From Pseudochrobactrum sp. sp1633 (GTDB taxonomy: Bacteria; Pseudomonadota; Alphaproteobacteria; Rhizobiales; Rhizobiaceae): a DNA stretch of 64,000 nt. The stretch spans positions 310,001-374,000 of the forward strand of contig NZ_JARRAE010000001.1 of NCBI RefSeq assembly GCF_030376605.1, given 5' to 3'. The number at the start of each line of letters is the position of its first letter. Position 1 is the first letter of the stretch. Positions 1 to 8,723 of this stretch are shown here, in pieces. The translations under genes and the position numbers were made by a program. Below the pieces are notes generated by a model, which saw nothing but the letters and a program-made list of their open reading frames with translations, had not been told where the DNA came from and ran no database searches.

Positions 1-581
1 TTGGTTCCGGCATTGAGGCGGGCGTTGAAAAGCTTAAAAATGCCGGTGTCACGCTTAATTCTGCCTATTTGCATCCGCGCTCACGCGGCACAGTCCGGCT
101 TCAATCGGCTGATCCTGCTGCTGCCCCTTTGATTGATCCGAATTACTGGTCTGATCCGCATGACGTGAAAATGTCGCTGGAGGGGCTGAAAATCGCCCGT
201 GAAATATTTCAGCAGGCTGCATTGAAGCCGTTCATCATGGCAGAGCGCTTGCCGGGGGCGAGTGTGACGAGTGATCAGGATTTGTTTGATTATGCCTGTG
301 CCAATGCCAAGACCGATCATCATCCGGTCGGCACCTGCAAAATGGGAACCGGAGCCGATGCCGTTGTCGGACTTGATCTTAAAGTTCACGGTCTGGATGG
401 TTTGCGGGTATGCGACAGTTCGGTGATGCCGCGCGTGCCGTCCTGCAATACCAATGCGCCGACGATTATGGTGGGGGAAAAGGGAGCCGATATTATTCGC
501 GGTTTGCCGCCATTGCCTGCTGCTGTTTTTACCCATGAACGCAATGATCAACGCCTGCGGGCACACTCTGATATTCGATAG
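1..581 (+). CDS. GMC-family oxidoreductase, C-terminal part (partial)
   Basis: The reading frame is open from base 3 to a TAG at 579-581, so only the last 192 residues are present and the start lies outside the window. The visible part matches the C-terminal substrate-binding domain of FAD-dependent GMC oxidoreductases (choline/alcohol dehydrogenase type). It has HPRSRGTVRL near the beginning, then HHPVGTCKMG, which carries the catalytic-site histidine, and the closing block VCDSSVMPRVPSCNTNAPTI with GEKGADII, which binds the FAD and completes the active site. Members oxidise an alcohol carbon and reduce FAD. The substrate cannot be told from this fragment. A Dabb-domain gene starts 8 bases downstream and is probably co-transcribed. 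Confidence 0.9.
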   Translation, partial: GSGIEAGVEKLKNAGVTLNSAYLHPRSRGTVRLQSADPAAAPLIDPNYWSDPHDVKMSLEGLKIAREIFQQAALKPFIMAERLPGASVTSDQDLFDYACANAKTDHHPVGTCKMGTGADAVVGLDLKVHGLDGLRVCDSSVMPRVPSCNTNAPTIMVGEKGADIIRGLPPLPAAVFTHERNDQRLRAHSDIR

Positions 582-589
582 GAAAAGAT

Positions 590-907
590 ATGATCCGGCA
601 TTGTGTGTTTATTCGTTTTAAAGCAAGCGTCACCAAGGCAGAAAAAGAGGCGATGTTTGCAGAAATTGCAGCGCTGAAATCTCGATTGCAGGGCTTTGTC
701 GCTGCGCATGTCGGCAGAAATGTCAGCCCTGAAGCGGGAATGGATAAGGGGCATTCCGAAGGTTTTATCGTGGATTTTGACACTGCCGCTTCCCGTGATG
801 CCTATCTTGCTGATCCTGAACATCAGGCGACCGGCGCAAAGCTGGTGGCGGCAGCAGAGGGAGGCGTGAATGGTATTCTGGTTTATGATCTGGAGATACC
901 GGAGTAA
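590..907 (+). CDS. Dabb-family (stress-responsive alpha/beta barrel) protein
   Basis: A 105-residue cytoplasmic protein with the Dabb dimeric alpha/beta barrel pattern: it opens with IRHCVFIRFK, has the helix KEAMFAEIAALKSRL, and a later strand FIVDFDTAASRDAYLADPEHQA. Dabb proteins form small ferredoxin-like barrels. Some are enzymes (for example olivetolic acid cyclase in plants), but most bacterial ones have no assigned reaction. The ATG at 590 follows a GGAAAAGA ribosome site, only 8 bases after the GMC oxidoreductase stop, so the two are probably one transcript. A second, secreted Dabb protein is encoded at 44541-45044. Confidence 0.85.
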   Translation: MIRHCVFIRFKASVTKAEKEAMFAEIAALKSRLQGFVAAHVGRNVSPEAGMDKGHSEGFIVDFDTAASRDAYLADPEHQATGAKLVAAAEGGVNGILVYDLEIPE

Positions 908-1082
908 TCCCGTTTCATCATATTTCTGTAAAACTATTTCTATAAACCGGAGGAGGCTTTAGCGATTACTGCGCAAATACTTCTGCGGGAAGTTGACCGC
1001 ATGCGATAATGATCTATTTTCGCAATAGAATCTAAACTTACCCGGAAAATTTGAATTTATCCGGCAAGGGGCATGCCTGAAT

Positions 1083-1889
1083 ATGCGCAATATTGCACTT
1101 TTCACCACATCTGCTTTATCCAGTCTTTCTATGCTCTGTACTGCAATGGCAGCAGATGTTTCTGAGCCGAAATATATTGCCGAAGATGGTTGGAAAATCA
1201 TCGTCAGCCCTTATGTTTGGGGCGCTTCGCTCAAAGGTAAGTCCGCGCTGGCCGGTATTCATACGGATGTGAACATCCCGTTTTCCGAGATTTTTGATAA
1301 TCTTGATATGGCTGTGATGGGCAATGTCGAGATTGTTAAAGGCCCGCTTGGTTTTTATATTGACGGTCAATATGTCTCCACCACTCAGGACGAAAACCTG
1401 TTTGAAAATGAGCTGGCTCTGAATGTGAAGACAACGTCGATTTCCGGCGGTGCGTTTTATCGCGTTTATGAGCAGGAACTTGGTGGCGTAACCGTTTTCA
1501 ATGATCCGCAGCGTTTTACAGTTGAGCCGACAGTCGGTGTACGCTGGACAAAAATTAAAGCTGACCTTGCAGTGGGAAGATTCAGCGTCACCAAAAAAGC
1601 AGAATGGACAGACCCGTTTATCGGCGTGCGTCTGAAAACTGATCTGAACGAGCGCTGGAATCTGTCCGGCGAGGCTGATATCGGCGGTTTCGGCGTCGGT
1701 TCCAAACTCAGTGTGAATGCACAGGCCTATCTCGGTTACCGGACTTTCCTGTTCGACCGTCCGACCAATCTGCGCATTGGTTACCGCGTTCTGTCGCAGG
1801 ATTATCAGGGTGATGATTTTACTGGTCATACCTTTAAATGGGATGTTGTGCAGCACGGGCCGGTTCTCGGTCTGTCCATGCGGTTCTGA
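1083..1889 (+). CDS. Putative outer membrane beta-barrel protein
   Basis: A 268-residue protein with a Sec signal peptide (MRNIALFTTSALSSLSMLCT, cleavage probably after AMA at residues 22-24). The mature part has alternating hydrophobic/aromatic strands such as WKIIVSPYVWGASL, LGFYIDGQYVS, SGGAFYRVY, VGVRWTKI and FIGVRLKTDL, and it ends in LGLSMRF. A terminal phenylalanine is the usual signal for assembly by the BAM complex. It resembles the porin-like hypothetical outer membrane proteins of alphaproteobacteria. No function is assigned. An AAGGGG ribosome site lies about 10 bases before the ATG. The choloylglycine-hydrolase-like pseudogene begins 26 bases after the stop and may have been co-transcribed. 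Confidence 0.75.
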   Translation: MRNIALFTTSALSSLSMLCTAMAADVSEPKYIAEDGWKIIVSPYVWGASLKGKSALAGIHTDVNIPFSEIFDNLDMAVMGNVEIVKGPLGFYIDGQYVSTTQDENLFENELALNVKTTSISGGAFYRVYEQELGGVTVFNDPQRFTVEPTVGVRWTKIKADLAVGRFSVTKKAEWTDPFIGVRLKTDLNERWNLSGEADIGGFGVGSKLSVNAQAYLGYRTFLFDRPTNLRIGYRVLSQDYQGDDFTGHTFKWDVVQHGPVLGLSMRF

Positions 1890-1915
1890 TATTATTCAAA
1901 AAGCGGGGTTTTCTG

Positions 1916-2989
1916 ATGTTTCTGCACCGTAAATCTGTTCGTTCCGTTCTCGTGGCTAAAACAGTTGCTTTGTCATTGTTTGCGTCGCCGCTGATAGCTG
2001 AAGCCTGTACCCGTGTTGTCTATCAGGGTGCAAATGACGATGTTATCACTGCGCGCTCAATGGACTGAAAAGTTGATGTAGCGACCAATCTCTGGGTGTT
2101 TCCGAAGGGGATGAAACGCAATGGCGAGACCGGTGAAAACTCCATCGAGTGGACGTCCAAATATGGCAGTGTTATTGCCTCCGGCTATGATATTGCGACC
2201 ACAGATGGCATGAATGAAGCAGGTCTTTCTGCCAGTGTCTTGTGGCTGGTGGAGTCCGAATATCCGGAATTCACAAAGGATAAGCCGGGTCTGACAATCG
2301 CTGCATGGGCGCAATATGTGCTTGATAACTATGCCACGGTTGAAGAAGCTGTGCGTGCTCTGAAAGAAGAGCCTTATACGATTGTGACGGATAATGTGCC
2401 GGGCGAAAGCCGCCTTGCAACCCTGCACCTCTCAATTTCGGATGCCACAGGCGATAGCGCTATTGTCGAATATATTGACAGGAAACAGGTTATTCATCAC
2501 AGCCGTGACTATCAGGTCATGACCAATTCCCCGACATTTGAGCAGCAATTGGCGCTGAACAGTTATTGGCAGCAGATTGGCGGAACAGTGATGCTGCCCG
2601 GCACTAATCGCGCATCCGATCGCTTTGCCCGCGCATCATTTTATATCAATGCTATTCCTAAAAATGAAAATCCGGATATAGCGCTTGCAAGTGTTTTTGG
2701 TGTTATCCGCAATGTGTCGGTTCCTTTTGGTATCACAACGCCGGATCAGCCGAATATCTCTTCCACGCGCTGGAGAACTGTGGCGGATCAGAAGCGCAAA
2801 CTATATTTCTTTGAATCAGCGCTGACGCCAAATACATTCTGGGTTGATCTGAAGGGGCTGGATTTTTCTGCTGAAACCGGAAAAGTCAAAAAGCTCGATC
2901 TCGGCGCTAATCAGACCAATATATTCGCCGGCAATGTGAATGAGAAATTTCAGCAAACTGAAGCCTTCAAGTTTCTGGGTATTGAATAA
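1916..2989 (+). pseudogene. Choloylglycine hydrolase / penicillin V acylase family gene, interrupted by one in-frame TGA
   Basis: One frame runs from ATG 1916 to TAA 2987-2989 (357 sense positions) with a single TGA at 2066-2068 (codon 51). The first 50 codons give a signal peptide ending ...PLIAEA followed by CTRVVYQ. That cysteine is the N-terminal nucleophile expected after processing in linear-amide Ntn hydrolases. The stop falls in the conserved motif RSMDW, exactly where family members have tryptophan, so TGG became TGA. Downstream the frame is intact, with ASGYDIATTDGMNEAGL, the NSPTFEQQL block and a normal C-terminus. Intact members hydrolyse conjugated bile acids, penicillin V or N-acyl homoserine lactones in the periplasm. 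The gene looks recently inactivated, or the stop is a base-call error. The first ATG after the stop (2111) would lack the nucleophile. Confidence 0.85.
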
Positions 2990-3017
2990 GTTTTGACGGA
3001 TTTTAGTCTTTAGATCG

Positions 3018-3049
3018 GCTGCCTTGAGTATAATCACTCGAGGCAGCTT
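3018..3049 (+). terminator. Stem-loop after the choloylglycine-hydrolase-like gene
   Basis: GCTGCCTTGAGT pairs with ACTCGAGGCAGC (one G-T wobble) around a short AT loop, followed by a weak T-rich run reaching TTTTTT at about 3056. It is placed between the broken gene and the GNAT gene. The poor T tract makes this a moderate terminator call. Confidence 0.55.
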
Positions 3050-3082
3050 GTTGTCGTTTTTTCGAGCTGGAAAGAGACTGGT

Positions 3083-3610
3083 ATGACTGCTTTTGATGTA
3101 AGGCCTGTTTCTTCAGAACGTGCCCATATCGGGATGCTTCGCGATCTTCTGACAGAGACTGTTGCAAGTGGCGGATCAGTCAGTTTTATGCATCCGCTTG
3201 ATCCGGCAGAGGCCGAAAACTTCTGGGTCAGCGCTCTGAAGTCTGCTGAAAGCGGAGAACGGATTATTCTCGGCGCATTTGACGGTGATAAGCTTGCCGG
3301 AACAGTCAGCCTGTTTTTTGTGCAGGCCGCTAATCAACCGCATCGTGCTGAAATTGGCAAGCTGATGACGGCGGTCAGCTATCGCGGGCAGGGTGTGGCA
3401 ACACTGCTAATGCAGGCGGCAGAAACTCTGGCACGGCAACATGGCCGCTCACATCTGATGCTGGATACGGCAAGTGAGGGAGGTGCAGTGGCTTTATATG
3501 AGAGGCTGGGCTTTATACGGGTAAGAGAAGTGCCTGACTTTGCATTGAAGCCTCACGGGGGAGTGACCGGAACGGTCTATTTCTGGAAAGCTTTGAAGCC
3601 AGCTGAATGA
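3083..3610 (+). CDS. GNAT-family N-acetyltransferase
   Basis: A 175-residue single-domain GNAT protein that would transfer acetyl from acetyl-CoA to an amine on an unknown acceptor. The acetyl-CoA-binding core is visible as AEIGKLMTAVSYRGQGVATLLMQ (residues about 92-114), where the RGQGVA loop holds the pyrophosphate. The C-terminal strand LMLDTASEGGAVALYERLGFIRV is also typical. Its overall length and the position of the R-G-Q-G-V-A loop fit L-amino-acid or antibiotic-type acetyltransferases, but nothing decides the substrate. The ATG at 3083 follows GGAAAGAGA. The gene stands alone between two hairpins. Confidence 0.85.
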   Translation: MTAFDVRPVSSERAHIGMLRDLLTETVASGGSVSFMHPLDPAEAENFWVSALKSAESGERIILGAFDGDKLAGTVSLFFVQAANQPHRAEIGKLMTAVSYRGQGVATLLMQAAETLARQHGRSHLMLDTASEGGAVALYERLGFIRVREVPDFALKPHGGVTGTVYFWKALKPAE

Positions 3611-3688
3611 TCAGAGGCTGCTGCTGCCTCTCAGGCACTTTGTCATGATGCAGCTTCAGGTGATGCCGGTTATGTACGCTGAGACTGC

Positions 3689-4057
3689 TCAGTGCTCCTC
3701 AACGGTGACTTCCACATGATCCTGATGAATGTCTACTCGTATGACCGGTCTGCCATTCACAATCACATCCAGATCATCCTCGGAGAGCATGCCGCGGGAG
3801 AGCATTTTTTCCAGCCGTGCGCGATTCCCTTTATCATTGAAGAATGCGTCTGATTCATCTTCTGGATCCATTTTACCAAACAAGTAAAAATTGGCGCGAT
3901 CCTGACGAATAATTGCTGCGGCCGAGTTCAGCTGTGTGCCGGAAGAGTTGTAATGATCCTGATTGCTCAGACGTGCTCTGTATGTATCAATCACCTGCGC
4001 CCAGGCATTGGTGCTTACCGCCATTAAACCAACAGACAAAAATAACGCCCGCAACAT
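3689..4057 (-). CDS. Small secreted protein of unknown function
   Basis: A 122-residue protein with a clear signal peptide (MLRALFLSVGLMAVSTNAWA, cleavage before QVID). The mature part of about 100 residues is rich in charged and polar residues (QDRANFYLFGKMDPEDESDA, GMLSEDDLDVIVNGRP). It has no cysteines and no motif I recognise. A strong GGGGGAG ribosome site precedes the ATG, which supports it as a real gene. It is transcribed alone, against both neighbours, and is probably periplasmic. Confidence 0.65.
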   Translation of the reverse strand: MLRALFLSVGLMAVSTNAWAQVIDTYRARLSNQDHYNSSGTQLNSAAAIIRQDRANFYLFGKMDPEDESDAFFNDKGNRARLEKMLSRGMLSEDDLDVIVNGRPVIRVDIHQDHVEVTVEEH

Positions 4058-4248
4058 GATACTCCCCCAAAATCATCCGTGTATATTTTATAGTTCATTT
4101 TCGGAGTAAAGGGAAATAGCAGTCATTCAGCCGGTTTTATTTTCAAGAAAAATAATTTGTTATTAGGAAGGATTAAAATCCCATCCTAAGCTGCTGCTGC
4201 ATAAAATATTTGCTCGTTTAACGATGAACCGTGAAGAGAGATACTTAT

Positions 4249-4521
4249 ATGAAAATCAAGACACTGATTGCTGCGTCCTTCTCTGCCCTGCTGATTACTG
4301 CGGCCAGCAGTGTTGCAGCTTCGGCCTGCACACAGGAAGAGCTGACAACGAAGGTGAATGAAGTTACTGCGGCTATTCAGGCAGCAATCATGAAGGATCC
4401 GAGCAAAGCTCAGGAAATCATGACAAAGTCACAGGAAATGCAGACAAAGTATCAGGGCACAACAGATGCTGCTGAAGCCTGTAAAGCCTATGATGAATTG
4501 CTGGAATTTGTGCAGAAATAA
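4249..4521 (+). CDS. Small secreted helical protein of unknown function
   Basis: A 90-residue protein starting at ATG 4249, preceded by GAAGAGAG (a GTG at 4231 in the same frame is less likely because it would lie in the ribosome site). The signal peptide MKIKTLIAASFSALLITAAS ends near SVAASA, so the mature protein begins at or just before CTQEELTTKV. The rest is predicted helical (EVTAAIQAAIMKDPSKAQEI, TKSQEMQTKYQ). Two cysteines (in ACTQ and in EACKAY) could form a disulfide joining the ends. A strong terminator follows at once. Similar short periplasmic helical proteins occur in Brucellaceae, with no known role. Confidence 0.65.
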   Translation: MKIKTLIAASFSALLITAASSVAASACTQEELTTKVNEVTAAIQAAIMKDPSKAQEIMTKSQEMQTKYQGTTDAAEACKAYDELLEFVQK

Positions 4522-4547
4522 AGTCCGGTTTTGTCGTTCTGACAGTG

Positions 4548-4583
4548 AAACGGGGAAGGCATGTTGCCTTCCCCGTTTTTTAT
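4548..4583. terminator. Rho-independent terminator, bidirectional
   Basis: AACGGGGAAGGCA and TGCCTTCCCCGTT form a 13-pair stem with a 3-base loop, followed by TTTTTT. It sits between two converging genes (the small secreted protein on + and the MFS transporter on -) and can serve both. Confidence 0.9.
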
Positions 4584-4588
4584 TGCGG

Positions 4589-5788
4589 TTACTGTTTCTT
4601 TGGCAGGCGCGGCAGCAGCACAGTCAGAATGCCGAGCAAAGGCAGGAAAGAGCAGAGCCAGTAGACATATTCAATGCCTCTGCTGTCTGCAAAATCGCCG
4701 AGCAAAGCAGCGCCGATACCACCCGCGCCAAAGGCAAAGCCGAAGAATACACCGGCGATCATGCCAACGCGCCCCGGCACCAGTTCCTGTGCAAAAACCA
4801 CGATTGCAGAGAACGCGGAGGAAAAGATAATGCCGATAACGACTGCCAGTACGCAGGTCCAGAACAGGTTGGCATAGGGCATCATCAGGGCGAAAGGAAT
4901 AACGCCAAGGATCGAGAACCAGATGACGAAGCGGGCGCCCATGCGGTCACCGATCGGGCCGCCGATGAAAACACCGGCCGCAGACGCACCGAGGAACAGG
5001 AACAGCATCAGCTGGGCGTTCTGCACTGTGACGTCAAATTTCTCGATAACAAAGAATGTGAAATAGCTGGAGATGCTGGCCATATACACATTCTTGGTTG
5101 TGGTGAGCAGCACAAGCACGAGAATAGCGAACATGACGCGTCCTTGCGGGAGCGGCAATGTGCGGTCTGCAGCGGGTTTATTTTTGCTCTGGCGTTGTTT
5201 TTCGGCGTACCAGCGGCTGACGCGTGTCAGGGCGATAAAGCCGAAAACAGCAATGATTGCGAGCCATGCAACGCTCGACTGACCGTTCGGCAGAATGATG
5301 AAAGCTGCAAGCAATGGTCCGAGCGCAGAGCCGAAATTGCCGCCTACCTGAAACAGGGACTGCGCAAAACCATGACGTCCGCCGGATGCAATACGGGCAA
5401 CACGCGAAGCTTCCGGATGAAAGATTGCGGAACCCAGACCGATCAGGCTGGAGCCGATCAGCAGCACTGTATAGCTGTCTGCATTGGCGAGCAGCAACAG
5501 GCCGGTAAATGTGCTGACGCTCGACAGCGGCAGTGAATAGGGCATCGGCCAGCGGTCTGTGATAATGCCGATCACCGGCTGCAGCAGCGAGGCGGTGACC
5601 TGAAAGGTCATGGTCAGAAGACCAATCTGGCGGAAATCCAGATTGTAATTGGCTTTGATCAACGGATAAATCGCTGACAGCAGCGATTGCATAATATCGT
5701 TGAACATATGGCAAAAACTGACAACCACGATCAGAGATACGGTGGCGGTTTCAGTTATTTTAGGTGACTGGCTGGTCACAGTAGTCAT
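4589..5788 (-). CDS. fsr: MFS transporter, fosmidomycin-resistance (Fsr) type
   Basis: A 399-residue inner membrane protein with twelve hydrophobic segments, of the major facilitator superfamily. The order VVSFCHMFNDIMQSLLSAIY, then FRQIGLLTMTFQVTASLLQP, FHPEASRVARIASGGRHGFA and SLFQVGGNFGSALGPLLAA is typical of the Fsr branch, which exports fosmidomycin and related compounds by proton antiport in Escherichia coli. I chose the ATG at 5788 (MTTVTSQ) because a GGAG lies just upstream; an extended frame adds 21 atypical residues. The AraC-type gene at 6146 is divergent and may control it. The natural substrate here is not known. Confidence 0.85.
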   Translation of the reverse strand: MTTVTSQSPKITETATVSLIVVVSFCHMFNDIMQSLLSAIYPLIKANYNLDFRQIGLLTMTFQVTASLLQPVIGIITDRWPMPYSLPLSSVSTFTGLLLLANADSYTVLLIGSSLIGLGSAIFHPEASRVARIASGGRHGFAQSLFQVGGNFGSALGPLLAAFIILPNGQSSVAWLAIIAVFGFIALTRVSRWYAEKQRQSKNKPAADRTLPLPQGRVMFAILVLVLLTTTKNVYMASISSYFTFFVIEKFDVTVQNAQLMLFLFLGASAAGVFIGGPIGDRMGARFVIWFSILGVIPFALMMPYANLFWTCVLAVVIGIIFSSAFSAIVVFAQELVPGRVGMIAGVFFGFAFGAGGIGAALLGDFADSRGIEYVYWLCSFLPLLGILTVLLPRLPKKQ

Positions 5789-6145
5789 TGCAAGTGCTCC
5801 GGATATGTTATGCCGTTTGGAACAATGCGCCGCACTTCGAAGCGTGTCCATTTACAACGGAAACGCCGGAATCGCGCTGTTTCTTTATTCCCTTGCATTT
5901 CCTGCACAAAATGATTGTGCATTTGCTGGAAATTCTCTGAGATTGCTGAAATACGCATTGTTTCAGAAAGTCAGGGTTTGATATTTCCGTGCCGCTACCG
6001 GCTCCCTTGCTGAGAGCAGACTATTGAGTTTCCGGTATGGCTGCCGGTTTTTGATTTTACCCTGACAGGCAGCATTCTGCTTAGTCCGCTTTGCTCTGGC
6101 CTGCTTTCGTGCTAAGGACGTAAAGTTTTTTAACTGGGCCAAATC
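5789..6145. promoter_or_regulatory. Divergent promoter region between fsr-type pump and AraC regulator
   Basis: 357 bases without a gene. The two flanking genes point away from it, so promoters for both must lie here and an AraC-binding site is expected. I could not identify a convincing operator; no other structure was seen. Confidence 0.5.
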
Positions 6146-6955
6146 ATGCATTTAAATAGTCCTGATGATATAAATACACTGATTGCGCAGGGTTTTGATC
6201 TGATTGAGCATGCTGCGGATCCGGTTGTGGCTCTTGCGAGGCAATATCCGGGCGGGCTGCAGATACCGCTGCACCGCCATTCCCGCACGCAGTTTCTTTA
6301 TGCCCGTTCAGGCGTGGCTCTGGTTGTAACAGAGCGCGGACGCTGGATGATACCGCCGGATCATGCACTGCTTATTCCGCGCGGTATTGAACATCGTGTT
6401 GAGATGTTTTCCGGTGTTGAGATGCAATCCGTTTATATGCGTGATTATGAACACAGCGATTATCCTTGTGTGCTCTCGGTCAATGAATTGACGCGCAGTT
6501 TACTCGCAGAGGTGGTTAAGCTGCAAAAGCCGGATGAAAAGGATGAGCGCAGTCAGTTGCTCTTCGATCTGCTGACGCATGAAATTAAGCGCCTGCCGGT
6601 GCGTGAGTTGGGATTGCCGTTTCCGGAAAAACCGGTGCTTGCAGCACTTTGCAAAGCTTTTCTGAAAGAACCTGATCCGGCTGCGGGTATTGATAGCTGG
6701 GCAGAGAGACTGGGCATGAGCCGCCGTTCTTTTACGCGGCTGTTTCGGGCGCAGACAGGTGTGAGCTTCGTAACATGGCGCCAGCAGGCCTGTATTTTTG
6801 CATCACTGCCAAAACTGGCCTCCGGTGAGGCCATTACATCAGTCGCCTTTGATACAGGCTATGAAAGTGCAGCGGCTTACACGACCATGTTCAAAAGAAT
6901 GCTGGGCAGCTCTCCGCGTGATTATATGCGCCAGCAAGCGGGATATAGTGAGTAA
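6146..6955 (+). CDS. AraC-family transcriptional regulator, NimR-like
   Basis: A 269-residue regulator. An N-terminal cupin-like effector domain is visible as PLHRHSRTQFLYARSGVALV and MIPPDHALLIPRGIEHRVEM (residues about 40-95), a layout shared with NimR/YeaM. The C-terminal AraC DNA-binding domain follows with two helix-turn-helices: IDSWAERLGMSRRSFTRLFR, then AITSVAFDTGYESAAAYTTM with FKRMLGSSPRDY at the end. In E. coli NimR represses the adjacent MFS pump NimT. Here too a divergent MFS pump gene is next door, so control of that pump is the likely role, though this is inferred from position. The ligand is unknown. Confidence 0.85.
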   Translation: MHLNSPDDINTLIAQGFDLIEHAADPVVALARQYPGGLQIPLHRHSRTQFLYARSGVALVVTERGRWMIPPDHALLIPRGIEHRVEMFSGVEMQSVYMRDYEHSDYPCVLSVNELTRSLLAEVVKLQKPDEKDERSQLLFDLLTHEIKRLPVRELGLPFPEKPVLAALCKAFLKEPDPAAGIDSWAERLGMSRRSFTRLFRAQTGVSFVTWRQQACIFASLPKLASGEAITSVAFDTGYESAAAYTTMFKRMLGSSPRDYMRQQAGYSE

Positions 6956-7284
6956 AGCGGCTGTTGCGCCGGAGAAAATCCGGCTGATCTTTTCTGCCCA
7001 GGGTGTGGGAAGACAATCGGCCATTCTGTGATAATTTATTGTGCTATAGTATATTGAATAAACACAGAGAATAGCGCAAAGCATTGGGTTAAATACTGGA
7101 GCGTGTCGCGTTTAATCGAATTCATAGCGCCCGTTTTGGATTCTATTATTTGTCGCATTATTGTGTCTTTCAGGTGTACCTGATCGAACGCCCAAAGTGC
7201 TTCAACCTGAATACAAGGCAAAGCCTGTCGTGTTCAGGTGATAAATATATGCTGATTGCGCGCGAAAAGCTCAGAGGGGGCAGA
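6956..7284. other. Intergenic region, with a possible repeat
   Basis: About 330 bases without a gene. It holds AT-rich promoter-like sequence and, at 7099-7165, a stretch (GGAGCGTGTCGCGTTTAATC... then TTATTTGTCGCATTATTGTG) that resembles intergenic repeats of Brucellaceae. Nothing else was identified. Confidence 0.3.
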
Positions 7285-8082
7285 ATGCAACATTTGTTCG
7301 GTATATCACCAATTCTGATGTTTTTTTTGTTCTGTGTTTGCGGAATAATTTTTTATATTATCGGACTGGTGTTTTTGCGCATCTTTGGAAGGCAGGCATC
7401 TAAAGATATACTGACGCTTCCGATTGCAGCATTTGTCGGCACAATTGCAACGGCTTGGGCTCTGGCACTGGGATTTGTCGCTGCCGATATCTGGACAGTG
7501 AATGGCCGCGCAGATCAGGCAGCAAGCGAAGAACGCTCATCCATCACCCGTCTGATTGGTATGGCGAGGCCGGAAGCCCTGAATGATCCGGTACTGCTCA
7601 AGGCCCTGACTGTTTACCGCGTAACGGTAATTTCTGAAGAATGGCATAACGGTTACAATAGCCAGCCCGCCCGCGCGGTTGAAGAGGCGCTACAGAATAT
7701 CCGTGTCTCGATGATTAGCCTTGCACGCGGGGATATACCAGGGGCACTGATGTCACAAATGGTGCGGGATTTTGATGAAATGCAGGATGCACGCAACACG
7801 CGTCTTGCGCTGGGGTCGAGCTCTGTCAATCATTACAAGTGGTATCTGGTCTTCTTCCTGACAGTTCTGACTTTGGTTGTTATCGCCTCTGTTCATGCGG
7901 ACAGGCCTAAAGCGGGGCGCAAGGCACTCACTATTTATATTGTGACAGCGACGATGAGTATGTGGATTCTTGCAATCCATACCAGCCCTTATCGTGGTGT
8001 CGGGCGTATTGATCCGAAAGTGCTATTTACTAGCCAGAAAAGCGCGATGAGTTTACCGCAAGCTTTCCATAAAGAAGGATAG
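7285..8082 (+). CDS. DUF4239-type (bestrophin-like) membrane protein
   Basis: A 265-residue inner membrane protein with four hydrophobic segments: SPILMFFLFCVCGIIFYIIG and LTLPIAAFVGTIATAWALAL at the N-terminus, WYLVFFLTVLTLVVIASVHA and ALTIYIVTATMSMWILAIHT at the C-terminus. Between them lies a soluble helical stretch (about residues 75-190) containing ADQAASEERSSITRL. This layout matches the DUF4239 family, which resembles bestrophin channels; its function is not established. The ATG at 7285 directly follows AGAGGGGG, so the upstream in-frame starts are rejected. Confidence 0.7.
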   Translation: MQHLFGISPILMFFLFCVCGIIFYIIGLVFLRIFGRQASKDILTLPIAAFVGTIATAWALALGFVAADIWTVNGRADQAASEERSSITRLIGMARPEALNDPVLLKALTVYRVTVISEEWHNGYNSQPARAVEEALQNIRVSMISLARGDIPGALMSQMVRDFDEMQDARNTRLALGSSSVNHYKWYLVFFLTVLTLVVIASVHADRPKAGRKALTIYIVTATMSMWILAIHTSPYRGVGRIDPKVLFTSQKSAMSLPQAFHKEG

Positions 8083-8150
8083 AGGTTGCTTTATCTGATG
8101 CCGGTTATAACCGGCATCGCATCTCAGCCAACATATTTGCATCCGTCGGT

Positions 8151-8723
8151 TCAGGTTCGGTGAACCGGTTTTCCTGTATAGGAACCCGTGTTGTCAGTAT
8201 TCCGTTGTTGGTGCATATGGTCACGAAACTGGTCAATTGTCAGTGCGCCCGGAACGTCCATGATCTGAGCGGCCTGTGTTTCGGAGAGGTGTTCTGCCCC
8301 ACCTTTCAGGCGCAGACTGATAATTGTGTTGCCAAGTTTGGAGGCCTCAATGCACAGGCGGGCATCTTCCTTGCTGATGCCGTGAGAGGTGAAAGAGCTG
8401 ATAACACTGCCTATGATGCCGCCGATGGCCGCACCGCTGATCATGCCGATTGAAAGAGCCACCAGCCAGCCCGCTGTTAAAGCCGCAGAGCCTACAACCG
8501 GTACTGCGATCAGGCCTAAACCTGCGATCAGACCGGCGATACCGCCGATCACTGTGCCGATACCGGCATAGTTGACGATTTCATCGCACATCGTTGTATC
8601 TTCTTCCGCAAATTTGCGGCTGACAATGATGATGTCGGAGTGAGGAAAGCCTGCAGCCTCAAGATTATGCACGACCTGCTTTGCTGAGCCGTAATGACCG
8701 TAAATTCTAGAAATAAGTTTCAT
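8151..8723 (-). CDS. Glycine-zipper membrane-associated stress-type protein
   Basis: A 190-residue protein. The N-terminus (MKLISRIYGHYGSAKQVVHN, then LEAAGFPHSDIIIVSRK) looks like the alpha/beta fold of general-stress/YflT-type proteins. The middle (about residues 50-115) is a glycine- and alanine-rich hydrophobic region with repeated GxxxG spacing (GIGTVIGGIAGLIAGLGLIA, MISGAAIGGIIGSVISS), so it probably inserts in a membrane. The C-terminal part returns to a soluble alpha/beta pattern (IIIVS-like strand TIISLRLKG). I chose the ATG at 8723 because a GGAG lies just upstream. It stands beside a UspA gene, which would fit a stress role, but no function is known. Confidence 0.65.
   Translation of the reverse strand: MKLISRIYGHYGSAKQVVHNLEAAGFPHSDIIIVSRKFAEEDTTMCDEIVNYAGIGTVIGGIAGLIAGLGLIAVPVVGSAALTAGWLVALSIGMISGAAIGGIIGSVISSFTSHGISKEDARLCIEASKLGNTIISLRLKGGAEHLSETQAAQIMDVPGALTIDQFRDHMHQQRNTDNTGSYTGKPVHRT

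Noticed and set aside
4466-5536. A long plus-strand open frame across the Fsr-type gene.
   Set aside because: It is antisense to a clear twelve-helix transporter and shows no domain pattern.
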